Origin: Priapulus caudatus
Taxonomy: Eukaryota; Priapulida; Priapulimorpha; Priapulimorphida; Priapulidae
NCBI RefSeq assembly: GCF_000485595.1
Contig: NW_014577363.1
Coordinates: 7,489 to 46,136, forward strand
Direction of reading: 5' to 3'
DNA: 38,648 nucleotides
A program made the position numbers and the translations under genes. The notes under the pieces are model-generated. The model saw nothing but the letters and a program-made list of their open reading frames with translations, was not told the DNA's origin and made no database searches. Shown in pieces: positions 22,701 to 30,400 of the stretch (the stretch's first letter is position 1; each line of letters begins with the position of its first letter).

Positions 22701-25700
22701 AGTACTATAGCCCTTGTGGCCTGTGGCAACAAGGGCTATAGTACCAGGAGTCTATGAGTCAATTGGAGTCAATATGGTGTCTAATGATAGACTCCTGATA
22801 GTACTAGAGCCTTCATAAAACACCTCCAGCTTTTAGATACCGCGTTGCTATTGCAGGCCGTCGTTACACACCCCACGCCCTTAATCTGGAAAATTAAATA
22901 TCTAAAATCTAAAATGCCACCCCAGAAGCCGCGTACCTATTATAGGCCATCACGGACAGCTCGTACTCGGTGTTACGCTCCAGGCCAGGCACGAGGAACT
23001 CGGTGGCATTCGTCGGGTACACGTCGACGTAGTGATACACCTCTGCCGTGTCGTCGAGGCGCCGGTAGCGCACGCGGAACGCCTGGTGCAGGCCGCCGTC
23101 AAAGCCCGGCGTCCACGTCACCTTCACACTGTTGAACGACTTGTCAACGACAGCGAGCGCGTACGGCGCGTCTGGGCGGCTGGTCCCGCCCAGCCGGACG
23201 GTGGTCTCCTGCGCACCCTGGCTGTTCTGTGCGAGGCAGGCGTATTCGCCGTAGTCGAGGGGAGTGACGGCCGCAACGCGCAGGATGCTCTCGAAGTGCG
23301 TGTCGTCGTATTTCCGCGACTCGATCTCGAACTTCCGCCGCGTCGTCGTGTTCACCTTGGCGCCCCCTCGCGACCACGAGAAGCTGACCTCTGGGTGACC
23401 TTGCGCGACGCAGAGGAGCCGCGCCGTGGCGCCGTTCTCCGAGGCGGCGCGGGAGAAGCGAGGCGAGCGGTCGATGATCGGAGAGAAGAGGACGACGAGA
23501 CGGATCTCCTCCCGCGCGCTCTCCCCGATGCCGTTAAACACCTCGCATGCGAACGCGCCAGCGTCCTCCTTAGCGACGGCGTCAACCGTCAACGTCGACT
23601 GGCGACCGGGGGTGACGCGCGCGCGCGACATGTCGTAGCCGGCGCGCGACCACGCGACGATCGTCTCCGGCATCGGGTTCCCCTCGGCGTCGCACTCGAG
23701 CGTCGCCGGCGCCCCCTGGCGGACGACGACCGGCGACGTCGTCTGCACGATCTTCGCCGCGTACATGACGTTCACGGCGATATCGATCGCCGTCGTGCCT
23801 TCGGAGTTCTGCGCCGACAGCGTGTAGACGGCCGTGTCGTTGCGGTAAGCCTGAAGCACCTTCATCACTCGTCCGTCCGTGCGTACGTGCTCCTCCCCTC
23901 GACCCCCGCGTATCTCCTCGAACTCCTCGCCGTCCCTCTTCCACTGGTACGCGACGTCGGCCGGGTTGGCGCGCGCGCTGTAGTTGGCGATGAGCGGCGC
24001 GTCTTCGATGACGTCGATGTTGCGGGGCACGTCGCCGGCGAACGTCGGCGGGTACAGCACGTTCAGCGTCACGTCCTGGTGCGCCGTGTGCGCGAGCAGA
24101 GCGTTCTTCGCGCGGCAGCTCACCACCGATTGGTCGTCGTCTGCGGTGAGGTTCACGCGCAGGAAGCTGGTGGTCACCGTTCCGCCGTAGTCGCCCGCGT
24201 GCGTGCCGTTAGGCGTCGCCGTGATCCGCCGACCGTTCTTCAGCCACGTGACCTCGGCGGCCGGGTTACTGCTCGCCGACCGGCAGGTCAAGGTCACGGC
24301 GTTGTCGGCGCGCGCGACCTCAGGGTCACTGGTAATGGCGACGGAGTAGGGCGGGAAGTGGACAGCGAGGGTCGTGTTCGTTTCGAGGGCGCCGGGTTCC
24401 GTCGCCGCGTTGCTGGCGCGGCAACGGTAGACGGCGCTGTTGTCGCTCGGGGAGACGACGATCGTCAGCTGCACGCTGACGGCGTTCTGATCGGTCGTCG
24501 TGGCAACCCCGTCGCCCGTCTGCTCGACGTCGTCGCGCCACCACGTGACCTCCGGCTGCGGGTTGCCGTCGACGACCATGCATATGAGTCGCTGCACCTG
24601 TCCGGCGACGACGGTGGCGCCCTCCGAGTAGCCGAGGATCGTCGGCTGGTTGGGCGGGTAGACGACGGTGAGCGTCTTCGTCGTCATGGCGCTCTGGCCG
24701 AGCGCGGCGTTCACCGCCTGGCAGTAGACGACGACGCTGCGTCGCTTCTCGCGCAGCCGCAGCGTCACGCTCGAGCGCGTCACATAGCCGCCGTCCACCG
24801 ACTCCTCCGCGCCATCCGGTCGCCCGTCGATGCCGCGTCCGTCGACGATCCACGAGATCTCCGCCGGCGGGTTGCTGTTCGCCGTCACGCACGTTAGGTT
24901 GACACGACCTCCCTCGGTGACCTCATCGTGACCTAGGATCTCGACGCTCGCCGGCGGGAAGTGCACGCGCACGCGCACCTCGGCCGTCAGCGGCGCCATG
25001 TTGTTGCGCTCCATGAAGGCGTTCGTCGCCTCGCACCGGTAGACGGCGTCGTTGTCGGCGGCGCGCGCGGTGAAGTTGTGCGGGTTGTTGGCGAGGCGTT
25101 CGCGGTCGAGCGTGAAGAAGGAGAGGTCGATGGCGACTCCGTTACGCTTCCAGCGCAGCGACGCGAGCGGGTTGCCGTCGTGCGACACGCAGACGAGCCG
25201 CATTGCGTCGCCCTGCCGCACCACCTTACCGCTCGTGTAGCCGTGGATGCTCGGCGGACCCGGAGCGTACAGCACGCTCAGGTAGAAGGCGGTGTAGAGC
25301 GGCGACGGCAGCGCCTGGCTGTGCGCCTCGCAGGCGACGCGGATTCCGTTGTCCTCCTTGTTGGGTCGCAGCAGCAGCATGCTGCGCGCGTTCTCGCGCT
25401 TGTGCACAGCGTCCGTCACCGTGTTCCACACATCGGTCGTCAACTGCCGTCCATTACGCAGCCATTTGACGGCCGCAGCCGGCTTGCCGTTGTTGGACAC
25501 GCATGTGAAGTTGCGCGCGTCTCCCGGCACCATCTCGACGACGGTGCCGTTCGGAACGCCGTGAATTCGCGGCGATTCGGGCGGCGCGATCACCGTTACC
25601 ATGGCAGCGCCGCGCAGCTTCGGCTCGCCGAGCACCTGGCACTCGAACTTCGCGTCGTCTTCGGGTAGCGTTGCCTGCGCGATCTTGAAGTCGAACTGAC

Positions 25701-25968
25701 CCTGCTCCTCGTTAACGACCATCGAGTAGCGTGGGTAGCCAGGTAAAGAGTAATCCGTCACGTGGCCGAACGGTCGGCCGTCGTACGCCCATTGCACGGG
25801 TCCCTCCCGGTCGCGGATGCGGCAGCGGAGAACGACTTCGCTTCCCTGTATCACAGTGTGATTCTGCGGTCGCGCCGTGAACTGTTGGCGGGCTTGCGTT
25901 TCTCCGATTTTCGATAAGTACAAGACAGTTACGATGAGCAGAACGCTCAATGTGCGGTTTTCGCTCAT
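11215..25968 (-). CDS. NPHS1: Nephrin / Sticks-and-stones-like Ig adhesion receptor (six coding exons)
   Basis: Spliced CDS: 25968-22937, 21218-21148, 17637-17491, 15966-15787, 12505-12107, 11591-11215 (4206 nt, 1401 residues). Domains: signal peptide 1-26; Ig-like units with cysteine pairs at 49/110, 156/213, 260/312, 360/416, 463/516, 562/618, 759/808 and 853/911; a cysteine-less Ig-like unit at about 643-735; fibronectin III about 932-1028; membrane span about 1048-1073; a 328-residue tyrosine-rich tail. Nine Ig-type units plus one FN3 is the nephrin/SNS/SYG-2 arrangement; these proteins are cell-surface receptors that bind NEPH/Kirre partners in myoblast fusion, slit diaphragms and synapse choice. 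The ATG is preceded by an in-frame TAA twelve bases upstream. All junctions are GT-AG; intron 1 is phase 2 and introns 2-5 are phase 1. The family is clear; orthology to a particular member is inferred. Confidence 0.93.
11592..12106 (-). other. Nephrin-like intron 5 with minisatellite
   Basis: A 515-bp phase-1 intron. Nearly half is the 21-bp tandem array at 11837-12060; an A/C-rich stretch lies at about 11625-11720. Confidence 0.85.
11837..12060 (-). repeat. 21-bp minisatellite, about 10.7 copies
   Basis: Unit GACCATGGAACGGCACAAGC plus C or T. Units differ at a few positions (ACAG/ACGG, CCATGG/CCAGGG, GCT/GCC); the last five or so are identical, which suggests recent spread from one end. 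Since 21 is a multiple of 3 and the unit has few stops, five of the six frames stay open across it. None is a credible gene, as the array lies in an intron. Confidence 0.95.
12107..12505 (-). CDS. NPHS1: Nephrin-like coding exon 5: tyrosine-rich cytoplasmic tail
   Basis: Acceptor CCCCCTAG, donor GTACGT. Codes about residues 1144-1276, with AETDTKSNTVEMYS near the start and more than ten tyrosines in contexts such as DYSE, IYHG, TYKT and QYGYGY. Tyrosine-rich tails of this family recruit SH2 adaptors after phosphorylation. Confidence 0.9.
12566..13022. mobile_element. Foldback element with ATCAGGAGC/ATCAGAAGT ends, about 455 bp
   Basis: Left end ATATTATCAGGAGCGTATAA pairs with the right end around 12995-13022 (CTATTATTATTCACTTCTGA). 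Inside are (TATAATAG) repeats at 12585-12620 and again at 12966-12990, the hairpin 12630-12706, and a further copy of the hairpin stem near 12909-12921. It lies in intron 4 of the nephrin-like gene. Confidence 0.75.
12630..12706. repeat. 24-bp-stem hairpin with 29-base loop
   Basis: TAATGCCTGCTGTTGGGGGC plus ACTA at 12630-12653 pairs with 12683-12706 with a single mismatch. The size resembles a microRNA precursor, but the near-perfect stem inside a foldback element favours a repeat origin. Confidence 0.9.
13023..14218. other. Intronic sequence, nothing recognised
   Basis: Part of nephrin-like intron 4. No coding exon on either strand is supported. TTCTCTGG occurs twice near 13680-13705; otherwise unremarkable. 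Confidence 0.55.
14219..14530. mobile_element. Candidate MITE, 312 bp, TIR CTGKGTTTACACTAT
   Basis: The left end CTGGGTTTACACTAT and the right end ATAGTGTAAACACAG are inverted repeats with one mismatch. The interior has many short GTTGAA/TTCAAC segments in both orientations and no transposase. Non-autonomous DNA transposons have this form. I see no certain target-site duplication. Confidence 0.7.
14895..14981 (+). repeat. 26-bp tandem repeat, three copies
   Basis: The block G(T/C)ATATCTGTATCACG recurs at 14911, 14937 and 14963 within units that begin CACTCTCT. It grades into the (CT)n run at 14980-15031. Confidence 0.9.
15032..15420. other. Assembly gap (389 N)
   Basis: A run of N preceded by (CT)n and followed by (TCCC)n. 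The missing sequence is probably pyrimidine-rich simple repeat. It lies in nephrin-like intron 4 and interrupts no predicted exon. Frames drawn through it are meaningless. Confidence 0.98.
15787..15966 (-). CDS. NPHS1: Nephrin-like coding exon 4: Pro/Gly-rich cytoplasmic segment
   Basis: Acceptor CAAAGCAAACAG, donor GTTTCT (weaker). Codes about residues 1084-1143, rich in Pro, Gly, Ala and Glu (for example SAEIEPEMPPRAP). Its phases (2 bases in, 1 base out) fit both neighbours exactly. The protein is too low in complexity to confirm by family alone, so phase and position carry the call. Confidence 0.75.
15967..17490. other. Nephrin-like intron 3
   Basis: Contains a weak inverted repeat at about 16305-16375 (CACTCCAG against TTAGGAGTG), a 50-bp direct duplication at 17054-17150, and pyrimidine-rich sequence from 17160 to 17480. 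No further exon found. Confidence 0.75.
17054..17150 (+). repeat. 50-bp direct duplication
   Basis: ATCGTGTCAGCCTCCACCCA starts at 17056 and again at 17106, and similarity continues through CTTATAACCCC. The copies differ at one or two positions. Confidence 0.93.
17491..17637 (-). CDS. NPHS1: Nephrin-like coding exon 3: transmembrane segment
   Basis: Follows TTGTGTTGTGCAG and ends before GTGAGT. It codes residues 1035-1083 and the first base of Ala1084: a short juxtamembrane stretch, a 26-residue hydrophobic helix at about 1048-1073, then the stop-transfer sequence KYRRGKKEEE. Phase 1 on both sides. Confidence 0.92.
18193..18306 (+). repeat. Degenerate 16-17 bp tandem repeat
   Basis: Seven or so variants of TACTTCCCATTTCGTC, alternating CCCATTTCGTC and TTTCATTTCGT forms. 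Confidence 0.85.
19120..19350 (+). repeat. GA-rich purine tract
   Basis: Imperfect GGGAGA/GAGA sequence ending in a pure (GA)n run at 19318-19346. Confidence 0.88.
19688..19776 (+). repeat. (TCC)n then (ATC)n compound microsatellite
   Basis: A TCC block followed by about fifteen ATC triplets, the same two motifs that alternate at 8216-8446. Confidence 0.95.
20112..20494. mobile_element. Long inverted-repeat (foldback) element, about 383 bp
   Basis: The left arm 20112-20226 and right arm 20380-20494 are reverse complements with few mismatches (for example ACTACCGTAGGCC near 20173 against GGCCTACGGTAGT near 20421). The loop holds two overlapping AT-rich palindromes made of GATAATGATAATAATATA and its complement (20296-20375). 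No coding sequence. It lies in nephrin-like intron 2. Confidence 0.9.
20495..21147. other. Intronic sequence, nothing recognised
   Basis: An open plus-strand frame at 20789-21106 has no family resemblance and overlaps the intron just after the exon 2 donor. I do not call it. Confidence 0.5.
21148..21218 (-). CDS. NPHS1: Nephrin-like coding exon 2: last strand of FN3 (71 nt)
   Basis: A small exon, found by phase and protein fit. It lies between a strong acceptor (TTTTATTTTGCAG) and the donor GTAGTT. It starts with one base that completes Arg1011, then codes LGDSGYQQTAITTKTASEIP and the following AEA, ending with one base of Gly1035. The junction reads AYN-R-LGDSGY, the expected F-G loop and G strand of the nephrin FN3 domain. 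Confidence 0.88.
21673..21760. repeat. Palindrome with AAGAGCTAATAATACC ends
   Basis: TTAAGAGCTAATAATACCTA pairs with TAGGTATTATTAACTCTT around a long TA-rich core. The first 16 bases repeat those of the palindrome at 3151, so these two are related copies with different centres. Confidence 0.92.
21809..22045. mobile_element. 237-bp element with ATCAAGAGT terminal inverted repeats
   Basis: ACGTATATCAAGAGTAGATA and the next eight bases pair with 22019-22045 (ending ACTCTTGACGTATATA). The interior is not self-complementary, so this looks like a MITE-type member that carries the terminal motif of the short palindromes. Confidence 0.85.
22105..22634. mobile_element. Large foldback element, 530 bp, GACGTC-rich arms
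   Basis: The arms 22105-22316 and about 22436-22634 are nearly identical reverse complements, ending CGTACGTATGGTGTTCC / GGAACACCATACGTACG. Each arm contains an inner palindrome built on GTGCGACGTCGCGCACGACG and about four tandem 22-bp units (CAAACACGACGTCGCCCTTT plus TT, in complement on the other side). The spacer carries another partial copy of the outer motif (GCGCGATGGCATTTATGGAA). No coding sequence. It lies in nephrin-like intron 1. Confidence 0.93.
22695..22811. repeat. Three-stem nested palindrome
   Basis: The outer stem GCTCTAGTACTAT (from 22696) pairs with ATAGTACTAGAGC (to 22810). Between them lie two complete hairpins: ACTATAGCCCTTGT/ACAAGGGCTATAGT (22704-22743) and TACCAGGAGTCTAT/ATAGACTCCTGATA (22742-22800). 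The second belongs to the ATCARGAGY family. The strand could fold as a three-way junction. Confidence 0.88.
22937..25968 (-). CDS. NPHS1: Nephrin-like coding exon 1: signal peptide, Ig1-9, most of FN3
   Basis: Codes M1-N1010 plus two bases of codon 1011. It ends AATAG before GTACGC; the open frame runs only 28 bases further. Nearly the entire ectodomain sits in this single, visibly GC- and CpG-rich exon, whereas vertebrate nephrin genes divide it into many exons. N-glycosylation sequons are frequent (for example NHT 36-38, NFT 153-155, NGT 587-589). Confidence 0.93.
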
Positions 25969-26381
25969 ATTTACAGTTTACTTGCGCGTGCAAATGTTAC
26001 ATCCTAGTCGAAACGATGCGAAACGATCACAATCATAAAGCGCGGTACATCGCTCACTCGCTCCGATATCGTGCAGTCACAAGCGCTTAGTGTTCCGATT
26101 GCCGCGGCCCGCGGCTATGCGGCGTATGCGCGTAAACCAGGAACCCGATACGTGCGTGACTGACAGCTCCCCCTGGTTGCCAATAAAACAATTTCACGTT
26201 GGTCACGTGGGTAAAGCGGAGTCGCCGCGCCATTTTTGAAAATAGCGACGATTTGCGATGTAGTTGTAGAGTTTGTGTTCATTCGATTATTGCTCAGCAT
26301 ATACTCCGTACCTGTGATTTCATTACGAAGTTCGTCGTAGAATTGATCATTATATCTCCGTGGCAGTAGTTATATTAGTCG
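25969..26381. promoter_or_regulatory. Divergent promoter interval and likely KIF4 5' untranslated exon
   Basis: The two ATG codons are 1.3 kb apart on opposite strands, so one interval probably serves both genes. The sequence has CCAAT at 26180-26184, the E-box CACGTG at 26204-26209 and TTTGAA at 26235-26240. A CCAAT box followed about 50 bases later by TTTGAA (the CHR element) is the usual layout of late-cell-cycle promoters, which would suit KIF4. A good donor (CG before GTAAGA, 26382) suggests that a non-coding KIF4 exon ends at 26381. All of this is inferred from motifs. Confidence 0.45.
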
Positions 26382-26869
26382 GTAAGAGCACACGCGTATG
26401 TGAATGGTATTTTACGACTAAATAGTAAAATGCACTACTCCGTTAATACCGCTCAGCTTCAAATTTATGTAGGGGGGTCTACTGTTATTGTTACTGTTAC
26501 TTTAGTGCCATATGGTGGTATTATTTCCATTTCTATGCATTACTGCAGCAAATGTTTGCAACGAAAGATATAAGATTACTTCTTGACCAGATATATGTCA
26601 CAACGGTTAGATCTTCGAGCTAGAACTTTGTGAAAGGAACTGATAATTAATGGCGGTCTATTTCGATACGAAGATAGAGGCTTTAGTTTAGAGCCTGCCA
26701 TAGTAGAAGACCAATTAATTTGAATGTTTTGCATCTAAGTTATATGCTAGAGCGGGTACCTTAAAATAGGCTTTACACTTACAGGATGAAGGAGCACCTT
26801 TGCTCCTGCTCCCACTCTTGTAGTGGGACTGGGAGCGAAAGGCTACACTCACTGGTGCTGAGACTGAGA
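26382..26869. other. Probable 5' UTR intron of KIF4, left part
   Basis: Between the candidate donor at 26382 and the transposon at 26870. GGAGCACCTTTGCTCC near 26790 is a small hairpin. No coding sequence seen. Confidence 0.45.
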
Positions 26870-27149
26870 GGGTCTATGTCCCCCAGGGTACTGCCGGAAC
26901 GTACCCTGGGTACGGTCCGGTATACCGGAACGTACCCTGGTATTAAATACTACTATCTAATATGCCGGACCGTACCTCGCCTACTCCACTAACGAGTCTA
27001 GGGAGTCGCCTACGCCTACTCCCTAACCCTAACACTAACCCTAACCCTAACCCTTAAACCATATCAGCTAGATAGTTACCAGGGTACGTTCCGGTATACG
27101 GGACCGTACCCAGGGTACGTTCCGGCAGTACCCTGGGGGACATAGACCC
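26870..27149. mobile_element. MITE with 73-bp terminal inverted repeats, copy 1
   Basis: The ends GGGTCTATGTCCCCCAGGGT / ACCCTGGGGGACATAGACCC belong to inverted repeats of about 73 bp with one or two mismatches, themselves built from repeated GGTACGTTCCGG-type segments. The interior holds CCCTAA-type telomere-like repeats at about 27024-27055. A second, shorter copy in the opposite orientation is at 31742-31950. No transposase, so non-autonomous. Confidence 0.92.
27024..27055 (-). repeat. Interstitial telomere-like (CCCTAA)n
   Basis: About five CCCTAA units, one altered to ACCTAA-like CACTAA, inside MITE copy 1. Copy 2 has only two units at the matching place, so the array changes length within the element. 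Confidence 0.85.
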
Positions 27150-27218
27150 TATGAGCCTCACTGATAGAGCCAGGTTGTAGTTCTAGTTACCAGGTACTTT
27201 CTTCTTGGTCTTTTGCAG

Positions 27219-27290
27219 ACCAATTTCAGTTTGTATAGTGTAGATTTTGATTAATTTATCATTAAAGTACATTATCCATTGTAGATAAAC
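27219..27290 (+). other. Probable 5' UTR part of the first coding KIF4 exon
   Basis: A strong acceptor (TTTCTTCTTGGTCTTTTGCAG) ends at 27218 and the ATG is at 27291. An alternative acceptor is TTGTAG at 27281. This supports a spliced 5' UTR whose intron contains MITE copy 1. Confidence 0.5.
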
Positions 27291-27419
27291 ATGGGTATAA
27301 CAGAGGATGCTGCGAAAGTGATATCTGTGAAAGTAGCACTTCGCTGTAGACCACTCGTCAGCAAGGAGCGGAATGAAGGATGCCAACAATGCTTGACCTT
27401 CGTACCGAACGAGCCACAG
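27291..27419 (+). CDS. KIF4: KIF4 coding exon 1 (residues 1-43)
   Basis: [20 protein letters not shown] begins the motor's first strand (VALRCRPL is the kinesin-4 start). It ends FVPNEPQ before GTGTCT, phase 0. The frame stays open into the intron up to 27494, but the KIF4 match ends at EPQ. Confidence 0.94.
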
Positions 27420-30400
27420 GTGTCTCTTGATGTTCCTTCCAATGTTCCCCTTGATGTTCCTAGAAGGGCCCTTCTTGATGTTGAATTGTTGTGAAACATT
27501 GTACCACATCTTGTGACAAATGACATGCTTTTTTAACTTGAAGCTTGGCTCCTTAGTTAGTATTTAATTGTGTTTGTCACTGTCAGTTAACAATGGAAAT
27601 ATTTTCTATTTCAACAGGTTGTAGCGGGGAAAGAAAAGACATTTACTTACGACTATGTCTATGCGTCTGACGTCGGCCAGGAGGAGGTTTATAGAGGTTC
27701 AGTCCAAAAGCTAATAGCTGGCCTGTTCAAAGGTAAATTTATATGCAATTAATATCACTTCAAGTTGTGATTTTGATCTATGTAAATTATTGTATTCATA
27801 GTTACTAGAATGATAATGCTTACTGAAAACTTGTTGTAATAACCAACTTAAGAAGTTTCCTGTTTGTATATTATTCTCATTTATGTATGTCAACTGTAAT
27901 GGTGCTGGGTTGTGTGAAAAACATGCTGGGCACATTATATTATATGCATAATTTAATGTGAATAATTTTTGAATTTCAGGCTATAATGCCACAGTATTGG
28001 CATATGGTCAGACTGGAAGCGGTAAAACATACACAATGGGAAGTGGAGGCCAAAACGTAGAGCAAGAGGTGAAAGGCATTATACCTCGGGCAGTTGCTGA
28101 CATATTCAGCACCATGAAAACCAAGAAAGACTGGGAGTTTGTCCTGCGTGTGTCCTTTTTAGAGGTACGGTAGAGTATTGTCTGGATACCTGCCAAGAAT
28201 CGTAAAAAAATGCTATACATGCTACTCTTAACGATGGTTTTTACGTGTACGGCTGTAGGTTTTTGTTTATGTGGGGGTGTAATTTTCTAGAGGAGCAATA
28301 ACTAGTTTCCGAAACTATATTTTGTGAATCACTGTGTGTTGATATAGTTACATAATGAAGAGATACACGACCTCCTAAGGCCAGAGAAGGATGGCATAGC
28401 CATACGAGAGGATCCAGAGAACAATGGCATTAAGGTTTGTGGAGACTGAATTAGCAAAATGTACTAAGTAATTAATGTAATTAATATAAGAACAGAGTAC
28501 GCTATTGACAAGCGTCACACCTCCGTTACCATTTATTTAACGGTGGCAGTATGCACTTGTAAATGTAATCACAAACGTGTAGAGTTCAAACTATCAAAAT
28601 CTTTCGTGACTCGAGTTATTATCTCGCTCAGTAGTTGTCAATTCTCCAGAAAGGAGTCATAGTATGATCATAAAGTACAATTGACAGGTAGATCTAACCG
28701 ATCAGTGTTGAGGATAGTCTAAACACAATGGTTGGTATCAAAGTGTCACAGATTAACTCAACATTTATTTAGGCGTGCACACTGAATCAGGTACATACTG
28801 GGTGAGCTTGACCGACCTCATACCAATAATATTTAAGTAGGCATTAGACAACTTGGACTGCAAGATGGCTCGAAAGCTAGTAGGCCTCAGGCATGTCGCA
28901 GCATTAAAACGTGTTCCAGCGAATCACTTCCCACGTGTGCATAGCAGTAATGAAGTGTGTGCGTGATGTGTAGATCGCAGGTCTGTCAGAGGTGATTGTC
29001 AGCAGTGCTAAGGACATGCTGCAGTGTCTGGACGAGGGATCAGCCGGCCGCACCACCGCTTCCACAGCGATGAACACCACATCCAGTCGCTCCCACGCCG
29101 TCTTCACCATCCACATCGAGATGCGGCATAAGGACAGGTACGCGCTAGCGTTGCTCGATGGTTTCCTGTAGGTGATTATCGTGCAAAAGAACATGCACGT
29201 TATTTGTGTGCCGTGACTGTGTGTAGAATGCATCAGATTTGGTGTTTGGTGTCAGAAGTGGTGTGTGATTTTGTTTTTTTACTTTTGGCAATAGTGGAGA
29301 TTACTGCAAGGCCAAGTTCCATCTGGTTGATTTGGCAGGATCTGAACGTGTCAAGAAGACAAAGGCTGAAGGCGACAGATTTAAAGAAGGTTGTATAACA
29401 AGTCATATTTAACTATTGGTTGAGTTAGAATATATATTGTAATTAAATCAGGCAATTTGCACTAAGAAGCAACAGGCCTGTTGTTAGAAACATGAATAGA
29501 ACTTGTAAAGTTAAAAAGTCTTTGATGTCATACTGTTGTGCATGACATATTAAACATCTTGGGCTTAGAACCAGAGGTCGAAATTGGGCAGAATCTTCTA
29601 CTTTTCCCCTAGAAAACTTACAGCAAAAATCTAATTTTTCTATAGAAGTTAAAAGTTTTCTACATGTCGCGGAAAATTTAAAAAACTATTACGAATGCTG
29701 AATAACCATTTATAACGTTTCTGACAATCAATCTTGCGATTCTGGGTTTTAGGTGTGAACATCAACCTAGGCCTCCTCGCTCTGGGAAATGTCATCTCTG
29801 CTCTTGGTGATGAGAATCAGAGGAAACAGCATGTACCATACAGGGATTCCAAACTCACCCGGCTCTTACAGGGTGAGTGATGCAGCCGTGGTGCAGTGTC
29901 TATCAGCGGGTTAGCTGCTTAAAAGTGTAAATATGTTGATAGAAAAACCCTCAGTACTAATTAGCAGTGTGATTTCACTGGCTATTGATTGAAAGGAGTG
30001 TCGTTAGCTGCACTGCGTAGATTATTTGCCCCATGGAACTGATGTCTCCTTCTCACATCATGATGCTATACCAGCGATGAATTTTTCTTGATGGCAAGAA
30101 TACTTCTTACTAGCTCTTAATAGTAAAAAGTCGTGCTTTGATTTGTTCTCTCCGTGTGACACTCTCCGAGCTTAGAATGCTCGGCGGCTCTGCTGAAGTT
30201 GTGTGTCTTTCTCTTGTTTGTCCGCTGATGTTTCTGTTGCCATGCTAATAAAATTTACCTCAGTTAGATCCAAATTAAGTTAAAAATAACTTACACTGAC
30301 GAAATTTTCTGTTGGTTTGCAGATTCGCTTGGCGGTAATAGTCTGACGATTATGATCGCCTGCGTGAGCCCGGCCGACTCCAACCTCGAAGAGACGGTGA

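Larger units (their letters stand above)
21219..22936 (-). other. Nephrin-like intron 1, packed with foldbacks
   Basis: A 1.7-kb phase-2 intron. From 21673 onward it is almost entirely occupied by four inverted-repeat elements, listed separately. A poly-C run lies at 21556-21567. Confidence 0.88.

Noticed and set aside
23032-24897. 621-residue open frame on the plus strand
   Set aside because: It is exactly antisense to the Ig-domain exon, rich in Arg/Val/Ala, and has no family resemblance. It is a by-product of the high GC content at third codon positions on the real strand.
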